The position numbers were made by a program, and so were the translations under genes. Below, one piece after another: positions 1 through 5,915 of a DNA stretch of 6,736 nucleotides. This DNA is from Acidimicrobiia bacterium (GTDB taxonomy: Bacteria; Actinomycetota; Acidimicrobiia; Spongiisociales; UBA5794). Every line of letters begins with the position of its first letter. Position 1 is the first letter of the stretch. The notes beneath the pieces were generated by a model. The model made no database searches and was not told the origin of the DNA. It worked only from the letters and a program-made list of their open reading frames with translations. The stretch covers positions 1 to 6,736 of the forward strand of contig JACDBE010000205.1 of assembly GCA_013695075.1 (NCBI GenBank), read 5' to 3'.

Positions 1-449
1 GCGTACTGGCTGCGCACCCGGTCGATCTGGGCGTCCAGCTCGTCGTCCTCGACCTCGGGGAGCTCGACCTCGACGGTGCGGGCTGTGTCCGGGATCTCGG
101 CCAGTTCCGGCCACAGGGTGATCTTGACGTCGACGTCGATGCCCCCGTCGGTGCGGTTGCGGATGTCCTGTACCGCAGGCATCGTCACCGGCTCCAGCTC
201 GCTCTCCTCAACGGCGCGGCCCACCAAAGCGGGGAGTGCCTCGTCCACCGCCTCGGCGCGCAGCGAGTCGGATCCCACCATCCGCTCCACGATCGACCGC
301 GGAGCCTTGCCCGGTCTGAAGCCCTTGATCTTGAGCTTCTGTGACAGCCGGCGGGCGGTGGCGTTCTTGGCGACTTCAAGGTCGGCGTCGTCGATGTGGA
401 GGGTGAGCAGTCGCTCGAACGGGCCGGCCTCGGTCACCTCACTGTGCAC
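1..449 (-). CDS. tig: Trigger factor, N-terminal part (cut by window edge)
   Basis: Ribosome-associated chaperone and peptidyl-prolyl isomerase that binds nascent chains at the exit tunnel; cytoplasmic. The minus-strand frame opens with GTG at 449-447 and stays open to the window edge, giving about 149 residues that start VHSEVTEAGPFERLLTLHID. The key evidence is the ribosome-docking signature near residues 40-47, here GFRPGKAP (GFRKGKxP in most family members), followed by the expected helical N-domain and a VDVKITLWPELAEIP segment matching the 'F.A.V.VRPE..' stretch at the end of the ribosome-binding domain. The PPIase and C-terminal domains lie beyond position 1. A GAGGAG Shine-Dalgarno sequence 9 bases upstream supports this GTG; a second in-frame GTG four codons later is less well placed. 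The tRNA genes lie upstream on the same strand, but hairpins between suggest tig has its own promoter. Confidence 0.93.
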   Translation of the reverse strand, partial: MHSEVTEAGPFERLLTLHIDDADLEVAKNATARRLSQKLKIKGFRPGKAPRSIVERMVGSDSLRAEAVDEALPALVGRAVEESELEPVTMPAVQDIRNRTDGGIDVDVKITLWPELAEIPDTARTVEVELPEVEDDELDAQIDRVRSQY

Positions 450-458
450 GGTTGCGAA

Positions 459-464
459 CTCCTC
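459..464 (-). promoter_or_regulatory. Ribosome binding site of tig
   Basis: On the minus strand GAGGAG (464 to 459) is followed by a 9-base spacer and then GTG at 449-447. It decides the start codon of the trigger factor gene. Confidence 0.7.
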
Positions 465-526
465 GGGAGGGCGGGGATCTCCAACCAGGGCCGGTCGGAG
501 CAGGCGGGAGGGTAGTGGACCCCGGT

Positions 527-552
527 CTCCAGGGCGACGCCCTCGTCTGGAG
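527..552 (-). other. Hairpin in the putative tig leader
   Basis: CTCCAG (527-532) pairs with CTGGAG (547-552), and GGGC/GCCC can pair inside the loop. It sits about 80-100 bases upstream of the tig start on the minus strand, so it would lie in the 5' leader if transcription begins further up. Function unknown; it could be chance in GC-rich DNA. Confidence 0.3.
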
Positions 553-748
553 TCCCGCTTGGCTGGACATACCCGGCGAGCTGCGCTCGCCCCCTCCCGC
601 AGATGGGGCCCCTACCCCATCGCCGTGGTTGGGTGCCCGACGATGTTGGTTCCGACCCTCCTCCCCTGGCGGCCCCCACCCCACGGCGGCCGTGCTCGTG
701 TCCTCAGAACCCGGCTGCGTCGGTGCTGCCGGAGGCGGCGTAAGGGCT

Positions 749-784
749 CCCTCGGGGGACTCGGGGGGGAGAGCCCCCCGAGGG
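749..784 (-). terminator. Putative terminator after tRNA-His, with two alternative stems
   Basis: The sequence lies immediately after the 3' CCA of tRNA-His (786-788) in the direction of tRNA transcription. The arm at 774-784 can pair perfectly with either 749-758 (10 bp, 16-base loop) or 760-768 (9 bp, 5-base loop) because CTCGGGGG occurs twice. There is no U-tract after the stem, so it could be a Rho-independent terminator of the U-poor kind common in high-GC bacteria, or a 3' processing structure for the tRNA precursor. Confidence 0.5.
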
Positions 785-785
785 A

Positions 786-864
786 TGGGGTGACCGACGG
801 GATTCGAACCCGCGACCTCCTGGACCACAACCAGGCGCTCTAACCAGGCTGAGCTACGGCCACC
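786..864 (-). tRNA. tRNA-His (anticodon GTG)
   Basis: Minus strand. The 7-bp acceptor stem is GTGGCCG (863-857) with CGGTCAC (796-790), containing one G-T pair. The D arm contains AGCTCAG and GGTTAGAGC. The anticodon arm CCTGG-TTGTGGT-CCAGG gives GTG at positions 34-36. The T arm contains GGGTTCGAATCCC. The features special to tRNA-His are present: a G at position -1 (base 864) opposite discriminator C73 (base 789). CCA is encoded (788-786). It is probably co-transcribed with the Arg and Gly genes upstream and is the last of the three before the hairpin at 749-784. Confidence 0.96.
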
Positions 865-930
865 ATGTGGTGGCATCGGCGGGCTCGCCGCCCCCCGGAG
901 CCGGGCCCGGACCACGTTGGTCCGGCTCGG

Positions 931-1003
931 CGCCCCCGGAAGGATTCGAACCCTCGACCAAGAGCTTAGAAGGCTCCTGCTCTGTCCTCTGAGCTACGGG
1001 GGC
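931..1003 (-). tRNA. tRNA-Arg (anticodon TCT)
   Basis: Minus strand, 73 bases. The acceptor GCCCCCG (1003-997) pairs perfectly with CGGGGGC (938-932), and the discriminator base is G (931). The anticodon arm GGAGC-CTTCTAA-GCTCT (one G-T pair) gives TCT, reading AGA and probably AGG, which are rare codons in this GC-rich genome. The T arm contains GGGTTCGAATCC. The three bases after the discriminator read CCG, so the 3' CCA is not encoded and must be added after transcription, unlike its two neighbours. Confidence 0.95.
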
Positions 1004-1024
1004 TGGAGCGCTGCCGGAGACTCC

Positions 1025-1098
<74 letters not shown>

Positions 1099-1120
1099 CA
1101 ACTCCTCCGAGCCTAGCCCG

Positions 1121-1147
1121 TTGCTCTGCCGCGCCCGGTGCTAACGT
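1121..1147 (+). promoter_or_regulatory. Weak promoter candidate for the adh operon
   Basis: TTGCTC (1121-1126), a 15-base spacer and TAACGT (1142-1147) loosely resemble a housekeeping promoter (TAnnnT -10). The spacer is short and the -35 match partial. It lies in the 94-base gap between the divergent tRNA-Gly and alcohol dehydrogenase genes, which must contain promoters for both. I could not pick a convincing promoter for the tRNA side. Confidence 0.2.
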
Positions 1148-1192
1148 CGCTGGTGCCGTGCTGGTCACCCCGCTGCCCGGAATCCTTGGCCG

Positions 1193-2218
1193 ATGAAGGC
1201 CATCCGCCTCCACGCCTATGGGGAGGATCCCGTCCTCGATGACGTGCCCGATCCCACCATCGCCGGACCGCTGGATGTCATAGTGGAGATCGGCGGGTCC
1301 GGGCTGTGCCGCACCGACCTGCACATCATCGAGGGGCAATGGGCCGACAAGAGCAACGTCGCCCTGCCGTACACGCTTGGCCACGAGAACGCCGGCTGGG
1401 TGCGCCAGGTGGGTGCCGGCGTCACCAACGTCAGCGTCGGCGACACCGTGATCCTTCATCCCACTCCGACGTGCGGTCTGTGCCGGGCATGCCGCGCCGG
1501 CGACGACATGCACTGCTCCGGCAGCACCTTCCCCGGCATCAACACCGACGGCGGCATGGCCCAGTACCTGCTCACCAGCGCCCGGGCCTGCGTACCCCTG
1601 GACCCGTCGACCCAACCGGCCGACGTCGCCGCCCTCGCCGACGCCGGGCTCACCGCCTACCACGCGGTGCGCAAGGCGATTCCCCTGCTGTACCCAGGGA
1701 CGGTGTGCGTGGTGGTCGGTGCGGGCGGGTTGGGCCACATCGGGATCCAGTGCCTGGCGGCGTTGACCTCCACTCGCATCGTCGTCGTCGACCGGAACCC
1801 CGAGGCGTTGGCGCTGGCCGCTGAGCTCGGCGCCGACGACACGGTGGTGGCCGATGGCAGCCATGTCGACCAGATCATCGAGCTCACCGGTGGCATGGGG
1901 GCCGAGGTGGTCATCGACTTCGTCGCCGAACAGGGTGCCGAGCTGGAAGGCCCCCGCATGCTGCGGCGGGCCGGTTCGTACTTCGTCATCGGCTACGGCG
2001 GCGCAGTGAGCATCCCCACCATCGACATCATCTCCACCGAGATCAACGTGGTGGGCAACCTGGTGGGGACCTACAACGACCTCGCCGAGCTGATGGTGCT
2101 CACCGAGGCCGGCAAGGTCTCCCTGCATACCAAGACCTACCCGCTGACATCCGCATTGCAGGCGTTCGATGACCTCGACGCCGGCAATGTGCGTGGTCGC
2201 GCCATCATCGTCCCGTAG
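1193..2218 (+). CDS. Zinc-dependent NAD(P)-linked alcohol dehydrogenase (MDR family)
   Basis: Cytoplasmic medium-chain dehydrogenase of 341 residues, the usual length, expected to oxidise an alcohol to a carbonyl with NAD. The N-terminal GroES-like domain (about 1-150) carries the catalytic zinc ligands Cys39 (GLCRTDLH), His64-Glu65 (GHENAG) and probably Asp150. The structural zinc loop has all four cysteines: Cys94, Cys97, Cys100 and Cys108. The Rossmann fold has GAGGLG at 176-181 and an acidic Asp200 after VVV, which favours NAD over NADP. The ATG at 1193 gives the standard MKAIRLHAYG opening but has only a poor Shine-Dalgarno sequence. It is the first of three same-strand genes, with 50 bases to the next. 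Its closest context parallel is the alcohol dehydrogenase found with propane monooxygenase genes, so short-chain alcohols (for example 2-propanol) are plausible substrates, but the sequence alone does not fix this. Confidence 0.93.
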   Translation: MKAIRLHAYGEDPVLDDVPDPTIAGPLDVIVEIGGSGLCRTDLHIIEGQWADKSNVALPYTLGHENAGWVRQVGAGVTNVSVGDTVILHPTPTCGLCRACRAGDDMHCSGSTFPGINTDGGMAQYLLTSARACVPLDPSTQPADVAALADAGLTAYHAVRKAIPLLYPGTVCVVVGAGGLGHIGIQCLAALTSTRIVVVDRNPEALALAAELGADDTVVADGSHVDQIIELTGGMGAEVVIDFVAEQGAELEGPRMLRRAGSYFVIGYGGAVSIPTIDIISTEINVVGNLVGTYNDLAELMVLTEAGKVSLHTKTYPLTSALQAFDDLDAGNVRGRAIIVP

Positions 2219-2268
2219 GAGGCCGATCCCGCCACCGAGCCCCCGACAAGCGAAGGAGACCGAAGCTC

Positions 2269-3297
2269 ATGTACGAACACGACGGCGAGCGGTACTACAT
2301 CGTCGACGGCCACGTCCACTACTGGAATGCCGCCCCGGACAACTGGGTGGAGGGCCAGGAGGAGTATGCCAAGGGTTGGATCGAGTGTTTCTACGCCTAC
2401 CACGGGCTCGGCCCGGAGGAGACCCACTGGCCGCTGGAGCAGTACCAGCGCTACGACGAGGACCTAATGATGCGGCACCTCTTCGACGAGGGCCACGTCG
2501 ACGTCGCCATCTTCCAACCCACCTACCTCAAGCAGTGGTACACCGAGGGATTCAATACCACCGAGCGCAACGCCATCCTCGCCGACAAGTACCCCGACAA
2601 GTTCGTGCTCAACACGGCATGGGATCCCCGTGACGGCGATGCCGGGTTGGAGGACCTAGAGGCCAAGGTGGAGCGCTGGGGGATGAAGGGGGCCAAGCTA
2701 TATACCGCCGAGTGGAAGGGGGATTCGCGCGGCTGGAGCCTGAAGAGCGACGAGGCGGCCCGGTACCTCGAGGCGTGCCAACGGCTGGGGGTGGTCAACC
2801 TCCACGTCCACAAGGGGCCCACGATCTGGCCACTCGACAAGGATGCCTTCGACGTCTCCGACGTCGACTTTGCGGCGACCAACTTCCCCGGCCTCAACTT
2901 CATCGTCGAGCACGTCGGGCTGCCCCGCATCGAGGACTTCTGTTTCATGGCGACCCAGGAGCCCAACGTGTACGCCGGGCTGGCGGTGGTCGTCGGCGGC
3001 CTGATGCACGCCCGCCCCCGGATGTTCGCCAAGGTCATGGGCGAGCTGATGTTCTGGCTGGGCGAGGACCGCATCATCTTCGGCAGCGACTACGCCATCT
3101 GGGAACCGCGCTGGCAGGTGGAGGGCTTCGCCGCCTGGCAGATGCCCACCGGGGAGGACTTCTCCGACTACGCCCCGCTCACCACCCAGGCCAAGCGCAA
3201 GATCCTCGGGCTCAACGCCGCCCGCCTGTACGACCTGGAGGTTCCGGGCGAGTTCCGCATCCCGGAGGACGAGTCGGCGGTGCTGGCACCGTCGTGA
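2269..3297 (+). CDS. Amidohydrolase-2 family protein (TIM-barrel metal hydrolase) of the monooxygenase-cluster type
   Basis: A 342-residue protein of the amidohydrolase-related (PF04909-type) superfamily, cytoplasmic with no signal peptide. Metal-binding positions are visible: His15 and His17 in VDGHVHYW at the end of the first strand, Lys143 in KGAKLY, His179/His181 in NLHVHKG, His215 in IVEHVGLP and Asp274 in IIFGSDYAIW near the last strand. Family members hydrolyse or decarboxylate small carboxylates and lactones. Relatives of this kind sit in actinobacterial propane/binuclear iron monooxygenase (mim, prm) clusters, where their reaction is, to my knowledge, not settled. The start is well supported by AAGGAGA (2253-2259), 9 bases before ATG. 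Its TGA stop overlaps the next gene's GTG start. I am confident of the family, not of the substrate. Confidence 0.9.
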   Translation: MYEHDGERYYIVDGHVHYWNAAPDNWVEGQEEYAKGWIECFYAYHGLGPEETHWPLEQYQRYDEDLMMRHLFDEGHVDVAIFQPTYLKQWYTEGFNTTERNAILADKYPDKFVLNTAWDPRDGDAGLEDLEAKVERWGMKGAKLYTAEWKGDSRGWSLKSDEAARYLEACQRLGVVNLHVHKGPTIWPLDKDAFDVSDVDFAATNFPGLNFIVEHVGLPRIEDFCFMATQEPNVYAGLAVVVGGLMHARPRMFAKVMGELMFWLGEDRIIFGSDYAIWEPRWQVEGFAAWQMPTGEDFSDYAPLTTQAKRKILGLNAARLYDLEVPGEFRIPEDESAVLAPS

Positions 3298-4124
3298 CCG
3301 CGGCGCCGGACCCGGTGGCACCAAGTACTCAGGTCGCAGCCTCGGCTGCCCTGGACGAGGCGGTCCTCGCTGCCCTCGACACGGTGCGCGACCCCGAGCT
3401 GGACACCTCGATCGTCGAGCTGGGCTTCGTCACCGCCCATGCCGTCGACGCCGACGGGCGAGCCACCGTCCGGCTGCGTCTGCCGACGTTCTTCTGCGCC
3501 GCCAACTTCGCCTTCCTCATGGTGGCCGACGCCCACGCCGCCATCGCCGGCGTCGCCGGGATCGCAGGCGTCGAAGTGGTGTTGGAGGATCACTTCGCCT
3601 CGGCGGAGATCAATGGCGGCGTCGCCAGCGGCGCCGGGTTCGTGGCATCGTTCGACGGTCTGGCGGAGAACGAGCTGGAAGGGCTGCGCCGGGACTTCCT
3701 GCGCAAGGCGGAGCTCGCTGCTCAGGACCGAGTAGCCCGTCCCCTGCTGGCCGCTGGGGTCCCTCCGGACCAAGTAGGTTCGATGACGCTGGGCGATGCT
3801 CCGGTTTCGGCCGATCGGGAACGGCTGCGCCACCGCCGGCGGGAGCTGGGCATCCCCTCCGGCGACGACGACCCGCTGCTGCTACGCCCCGACGGGACAT
3901 CGGTCACGCCATCGGAGGTGCCGCTCCACCTGCACCGGGCACGCACGGTGCGGGTGAGCATCGACACCAACGGCGACTACTGCCGCCGCCTGTTGGCGGG
4001 GCGCTACGGCCCTGCTGACCGGTCTCTCCCCGCACCCCGCCTGGCGGCAGGCCGCTTCGTGACCGGGCCGTTGACGATCGCCCTGGGCGGGCGATCTCCG
4101 CACTCTGGTGCCGACCGGCTGTAG
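3294..4124 (+). CDS. Long-form DUF59/MIP18-type protein, putative metal-sulfur cluster assembly factor
   Basis: 276 residues beginning at GTG 3294, whose bases overlap the TGA of the amidohydrolase gene (GTGA), suggesting translational coupling. Residues 20-105 form a DUF59 domain: VRDPELDTSIVELGFV at 31-46 matches the family's DPEL..SI.DLG signature, and LPTFFC at 63-68 sits where the family has its cysteine-bearing T.PGCP-like turn, leaving Cys68. The remaining ~170 residues are not found in ordinary DUF59 proteins (about 100 residues) and include a conserved-looking ARTVRVSIDTNGDYCRRLL segment with Cys230. Long DUF59 proteins of this sort accompany mim/prm monooxygenase genes and are annotated as iron-sulfur cluster assembly proteins. 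A role in metal loading or maturation is inference. The same frame is open far upstream, but that part overlaps the amidohydrolase gene out of frame and is not coding. Confidence 0.85.
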   Translation: MTAAPDPVAPSTQVAASAALDEAVLAALDTVRDPELDTSIVELGFVTAHAVDADGRATVRLRLPTFFCAANFAFLMVADAHAAIAGVAGIAGVEVVLEDHFASAEINGGVASGAGFVASFDGLAENELEGLRRDFLRKAELAAQDRVARPLLAAGVPPDQVGSMTLGDAPVSADRERLRHRRRELGIPSGDDDPLLLRPDGTSVTPSEVPLHLHRARTVRVSIDTNGDYCRRLLAGRYGPADRSLPAPRLAAGRFVTGPLTIALGGRSPHSGADRL

Positions 4125-4172
4125 CCGCGCCCACCCGGCATACCCCCTGGTTAGAACATACGCGGCGATGAT

Positions 4173-4193
4173 GACGGCAGCGAGGATGCCGTC
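4173..4193 (+). terminator. Hairpin after the adh operon, possible terminator
   Basis: GACGGCA (4173-4179) and TGCCGTC (4187-4193) form a perfect 7-bp stem with a 7-base loop, about 50 bases after the stop of the DUF59 gene and before the promoter of the molybdoenzyme gene. No U-tract follows, so termination is only suggested by its position. Confidence 0.35.
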
Positions 4194-4258
4194 CACGAGG
4201 CGACACCGGCTGCTTGCCTATCGCGGTCGGCGAGATGCGGGTGAACGCTGGCCAGGAC

Positions 4259-4285
4259 CCATCCGTGACGGCCGCCGATCCGAAC
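4259..4285 (+). promoter_or_regulatory. SigK-like ECF promoter of the molybdoenzyme gene
   Basis: CCATCC (4259-4264), a 15-base spacer and CCGAAC (4280-4285). The M. tuberculosis SigK promoter, as I recall it, is CCATCC, 16-17 bases, CCGAAT, so the match is 6/6 and 5/6 with a spacer one base short. The -10 box ends 7 bases before the ATG at 4293, so transcription would begin at or next to the A of the start codon and the mRNA would be leaderless. That fits the absence of a Shine-Dalgarno sequence. A very similar pair precedes the FAS1 gene. Confidence 0.5.
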
Positions 4286-4292
4286 CTTTGCC

Positions 4293-5837
4293 ATGAGATC
4301 ACGTCTTCGTCTTCGTGGTGCGATCGCCGGGGTCGTCTCCGGCTTGGTGGCACTCGGTCTGGCCGAACTCGTCGCCGGCTTATCGGCGTCCCTTCGCTCA
4401 CCGGTGCTCGATGTCGGCGACCGGGTCATCGACCTGGTGCCATCCCCGATCAAAGAGATGGCCATCGACCTGTTCGACACCAACGACAAGCTCGCCCTGC
4501 TCATCGGGATCGGTGTGGTCCTCTTCGCCTATTCGGCCGCAGTCGGGATCGTTGCGGTTCGCCGTCTCAGTCTCGGACTGGCCGGGATCGGCCTGTTCGG
4601 GGTACTTGGGGCGGTGGCCGGCGGCTTCGGCACTGCCGGAACAGTGGGCGCCTTGCCCAGTATCGTCGGAGCGATCGCAGGCGCATTCGCCCTCACCCTG
4701 CAGGTGCGGTGGGCGAATGCACCCGACGCCGACCAACCTGCGGAGCGAGGTCTAAGCCCTCACTCCGCCGCCTCACGCCGGGCCTTCCTATTCGGTTCCG
4801 GCTCGTTTCTCGTGGCCGCCGCCGTAATGGGCGGCGTGGGCCGCCTCCTCGATTCACGCTTTCAGGTCGGCGCCAGTCGCGACACGCTCCGCCTGCCGGT
4901 GCCGCCCGAACCGCTGGCTGCTCCCCCGCCCGCCACCGCCCTCGACGTGGAGGGCTTGTCCCCGTTCTTCACCCCCAACGAGTCCTTCTATCGCATCGAC
5001 ACGGCCCTCACCGTGCCGCAGGTGTCAACCGAGGGCTACGTCCTCGCCGTCACCGGGATGGTGGCGCGGCCGTTGGAGTTGACGTTCGACCAGATCCTGC
5101 AACGTCCCCTCGTGGAAACCGACATCACGATGACCTGCGTCTCCAACGAGGTCGGAGGCGGCTTGGTCGGCAACGCCCGCTGGCTCGGCATCCGTCTCGA
5201 CGACCTGCTCGCCGAGGCCGGTGTCGACCCGGCGGCGGACCAGATCGTGGGGCGATCGGTCGACGGCTACACCTGTGGCTTCCCGGTGGCGGCGTTGGAC
5301 GGACGTGACGCCCTGGTGGCAGTGGGCATGAACGGTGAGCCGCTGCCCCTCGAGCACGGTTTCCCCGTGCGGCTCGTCGTTCCCGGTCTCTACGGCTACG
5401 TCTCGGCCACCAAGTGGCTTACCGAGATCGAGCTCACCACCTTTGCGGAGTTCGACCACTACTGGGTCGACCGAGGATGGGCCGTGGAGGCCCCGATCAA
5501 GACCCAATCGAGGATCGACACACCCCGCCCTCTCACCCGAATCCCGGCAGGCGAGACCGCCGTGGCCGGTGTGGCCTGGGCCCAGACCCGCGGCATCTCC
5601 GGCGTGGAGGTCCGCATCGACGAGGACGAGTGGCAGCAAGCCGAACTCTCCGAGGAGCTCAACGACACCACCTGGCGCCAATGGATGCTGGCGTGGGATG
5701 CCACGCCGGGGCGGCACGACATCGCCGTGCGCGCCACCGACGCCACGGGAGAGACACAGACCGACGAAAGGGTCCCCCCCATACCCGACGGCGCCACAGG
5801 CTGGCACTCGATCGTGGTTCTGGTGGACGAAGGCTGA
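4293..5837 (+). CDS. Membrane-anchored molybdopterin-dependent oxidoreductase, sulfite oxidase/YedY (MsrP) superfamily
   Basis: 514 residues. Predicted helices lie at about 9-32, 67-89, 93-113 and 117-138. A twin-arginine motif SRRAFLF (161-167) comes next, followed by a hydrophobic stretch to about 183. The catalytic domain (about 220-400) has the molybdenum-ligand cysteine Cys282 in ITMTCVSNEVGG, the GNARWLGI turn and YGYVSATKWLTEIE near 367-380. Residues ~412-510 look like the Ig-like Mo-co dimerisation domain. Topology is consistent: an even number of helices with basic N-terminus and basic 90-91 inside places the Tat motif in the cytoplasm and the Moco domain outside. The superfamily includes sulfite oxidases and the methionine sulfoxide reductase MsrP; substrate and electron donor here are unknown. 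The ATG at 4293 has no Shine-Dalgarno sequence and probably starts a leaderless mRNA. A 78-base gap separates it from the FAS1 gene. Confidence 0.88.
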   Translation: MRSRLRLRGAIAGVVSGLVALGLAELVAGLSASLRSPVLDVGDRVIDLVPSPIKEMAIDLFDTNDKLALLIGIGVVLFAYSAAVGIVAVRRLSLGLAGIGLFGVLGAVAGGFGTAGTVGALPSIVGAIAGAFALTLQVRWANAPDADQPAERGLSPHSAASRRAFLFGSGSFLVAAAVMGGVGRLLDSRFQVGASRDTLRLPVPPEPLAAPPPATALDVEGLSPFFTPNESFYRIDTALTVPQVSTEGYVLAVTGMVARPLELTFDQILQRPLVETDITMTCVSNEVGGGLVGNARWLGIRLDDLLAEAGVDPAADQIVGRSVDGYTCGFPVAALDGRDALVAVGMNGEPLPLEHGFPVRLVVPGLYGYVSATKWLTEIELTTFAEFDHYWVDRGWAVEAPIKTQSRIDTPRPLTRIPAGETAVAGVAWAQTRGISGVEVRIDEDEWQQAELSEELNDTTWRQWMLAWDATPGRHDIAVRATDATGETQTDERVPPIPDGATGWHSIVVLVDEG

Positions 5838-5845
5838 CTCTCCAC

Positions 5846-5873
5846 CAATCCGATCGCGTCCTCATCTCCGAAC
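5846..5873 (+). promoter_or_regulatory. SigK-like ECF promoter of the FAS1 lipoprotein gene
   Basis: CAATCC (5846-5851), a 16-base spacer and CCGAAC (5868-5873) match 5/6 in each box to the SigK-type consensus CCATCC...CCGAAT, as I recall it. Transcription would begin near 5880, giving a leader of about 35 bases that contains the good ribosome site AAAGGAAG (5903-5910). Read-through from the molybdoenzyme gene is also possible, since no terminator is visible in the gap. Confidence 0.45.
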
Positions 5874-5915
5874 CATACGAGACAGCCCACCTTCGGGCCA
5901 AGAAAGGAAGACTAA

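Larger units (their letters stand above)
450..785. other. Intergenic region between tRNA-His and tig, rich in hairpins
   Basis: No credible gene lies in these 336 bases; the open frames crossing it have no family resemblance and are by-products of high GC. It should hold the tig promoter and 5' leader (minus strand), but I find no convincing -35/-10 pair. Visible structures: a 10-bp and an overlapping 9-bp stem at 749-784; ATGGGG/CCCCAT at 603-608 and 615-620 around a GGGGCCCC palindrome; GCGAGC/GCTCGC at 576-581 and 585-590 with a 3-base loop; CTCCAG/CTGGAG at 527-532 and 547-552, enclosing a second small stem. Confidence 0.6.

Noticed and set aside
76..843. 255-codon open frame on the plus strand
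   Set aside because: It lies antisense to trigger factor, then crosses hairpins and most of tRNA-His. The Ser/Arg-rich translation shows no domain.
2712..3293. N-terminal extension of the DUF59 frame beginning at 2712
   Set aside because: This part overlaps the amidohydrolase gene in another frame and has an Arg/Pro/Gly-rich non-protein-like composition. The domain begins only after GTG 3294.
3168..3833. Minus-strand open frame of 221 codons
   Set aside because: It is antisense to the amidohydrolase and DUF59 genes, with no ribosome site and no recognisable motif.
4214..5308. Plus-strand open frame of 364 codons
   Set aside because: It overlaps the molybdoenzyme gene in another frame and is extremely Arg-rich; the molybdoenzyme frame carries the motifs.
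5025..5807. Minus-strand open frame of 260 codons
   Set aside because: It is antisense to the molybdoenzyme catalytic domain and resembles no family.
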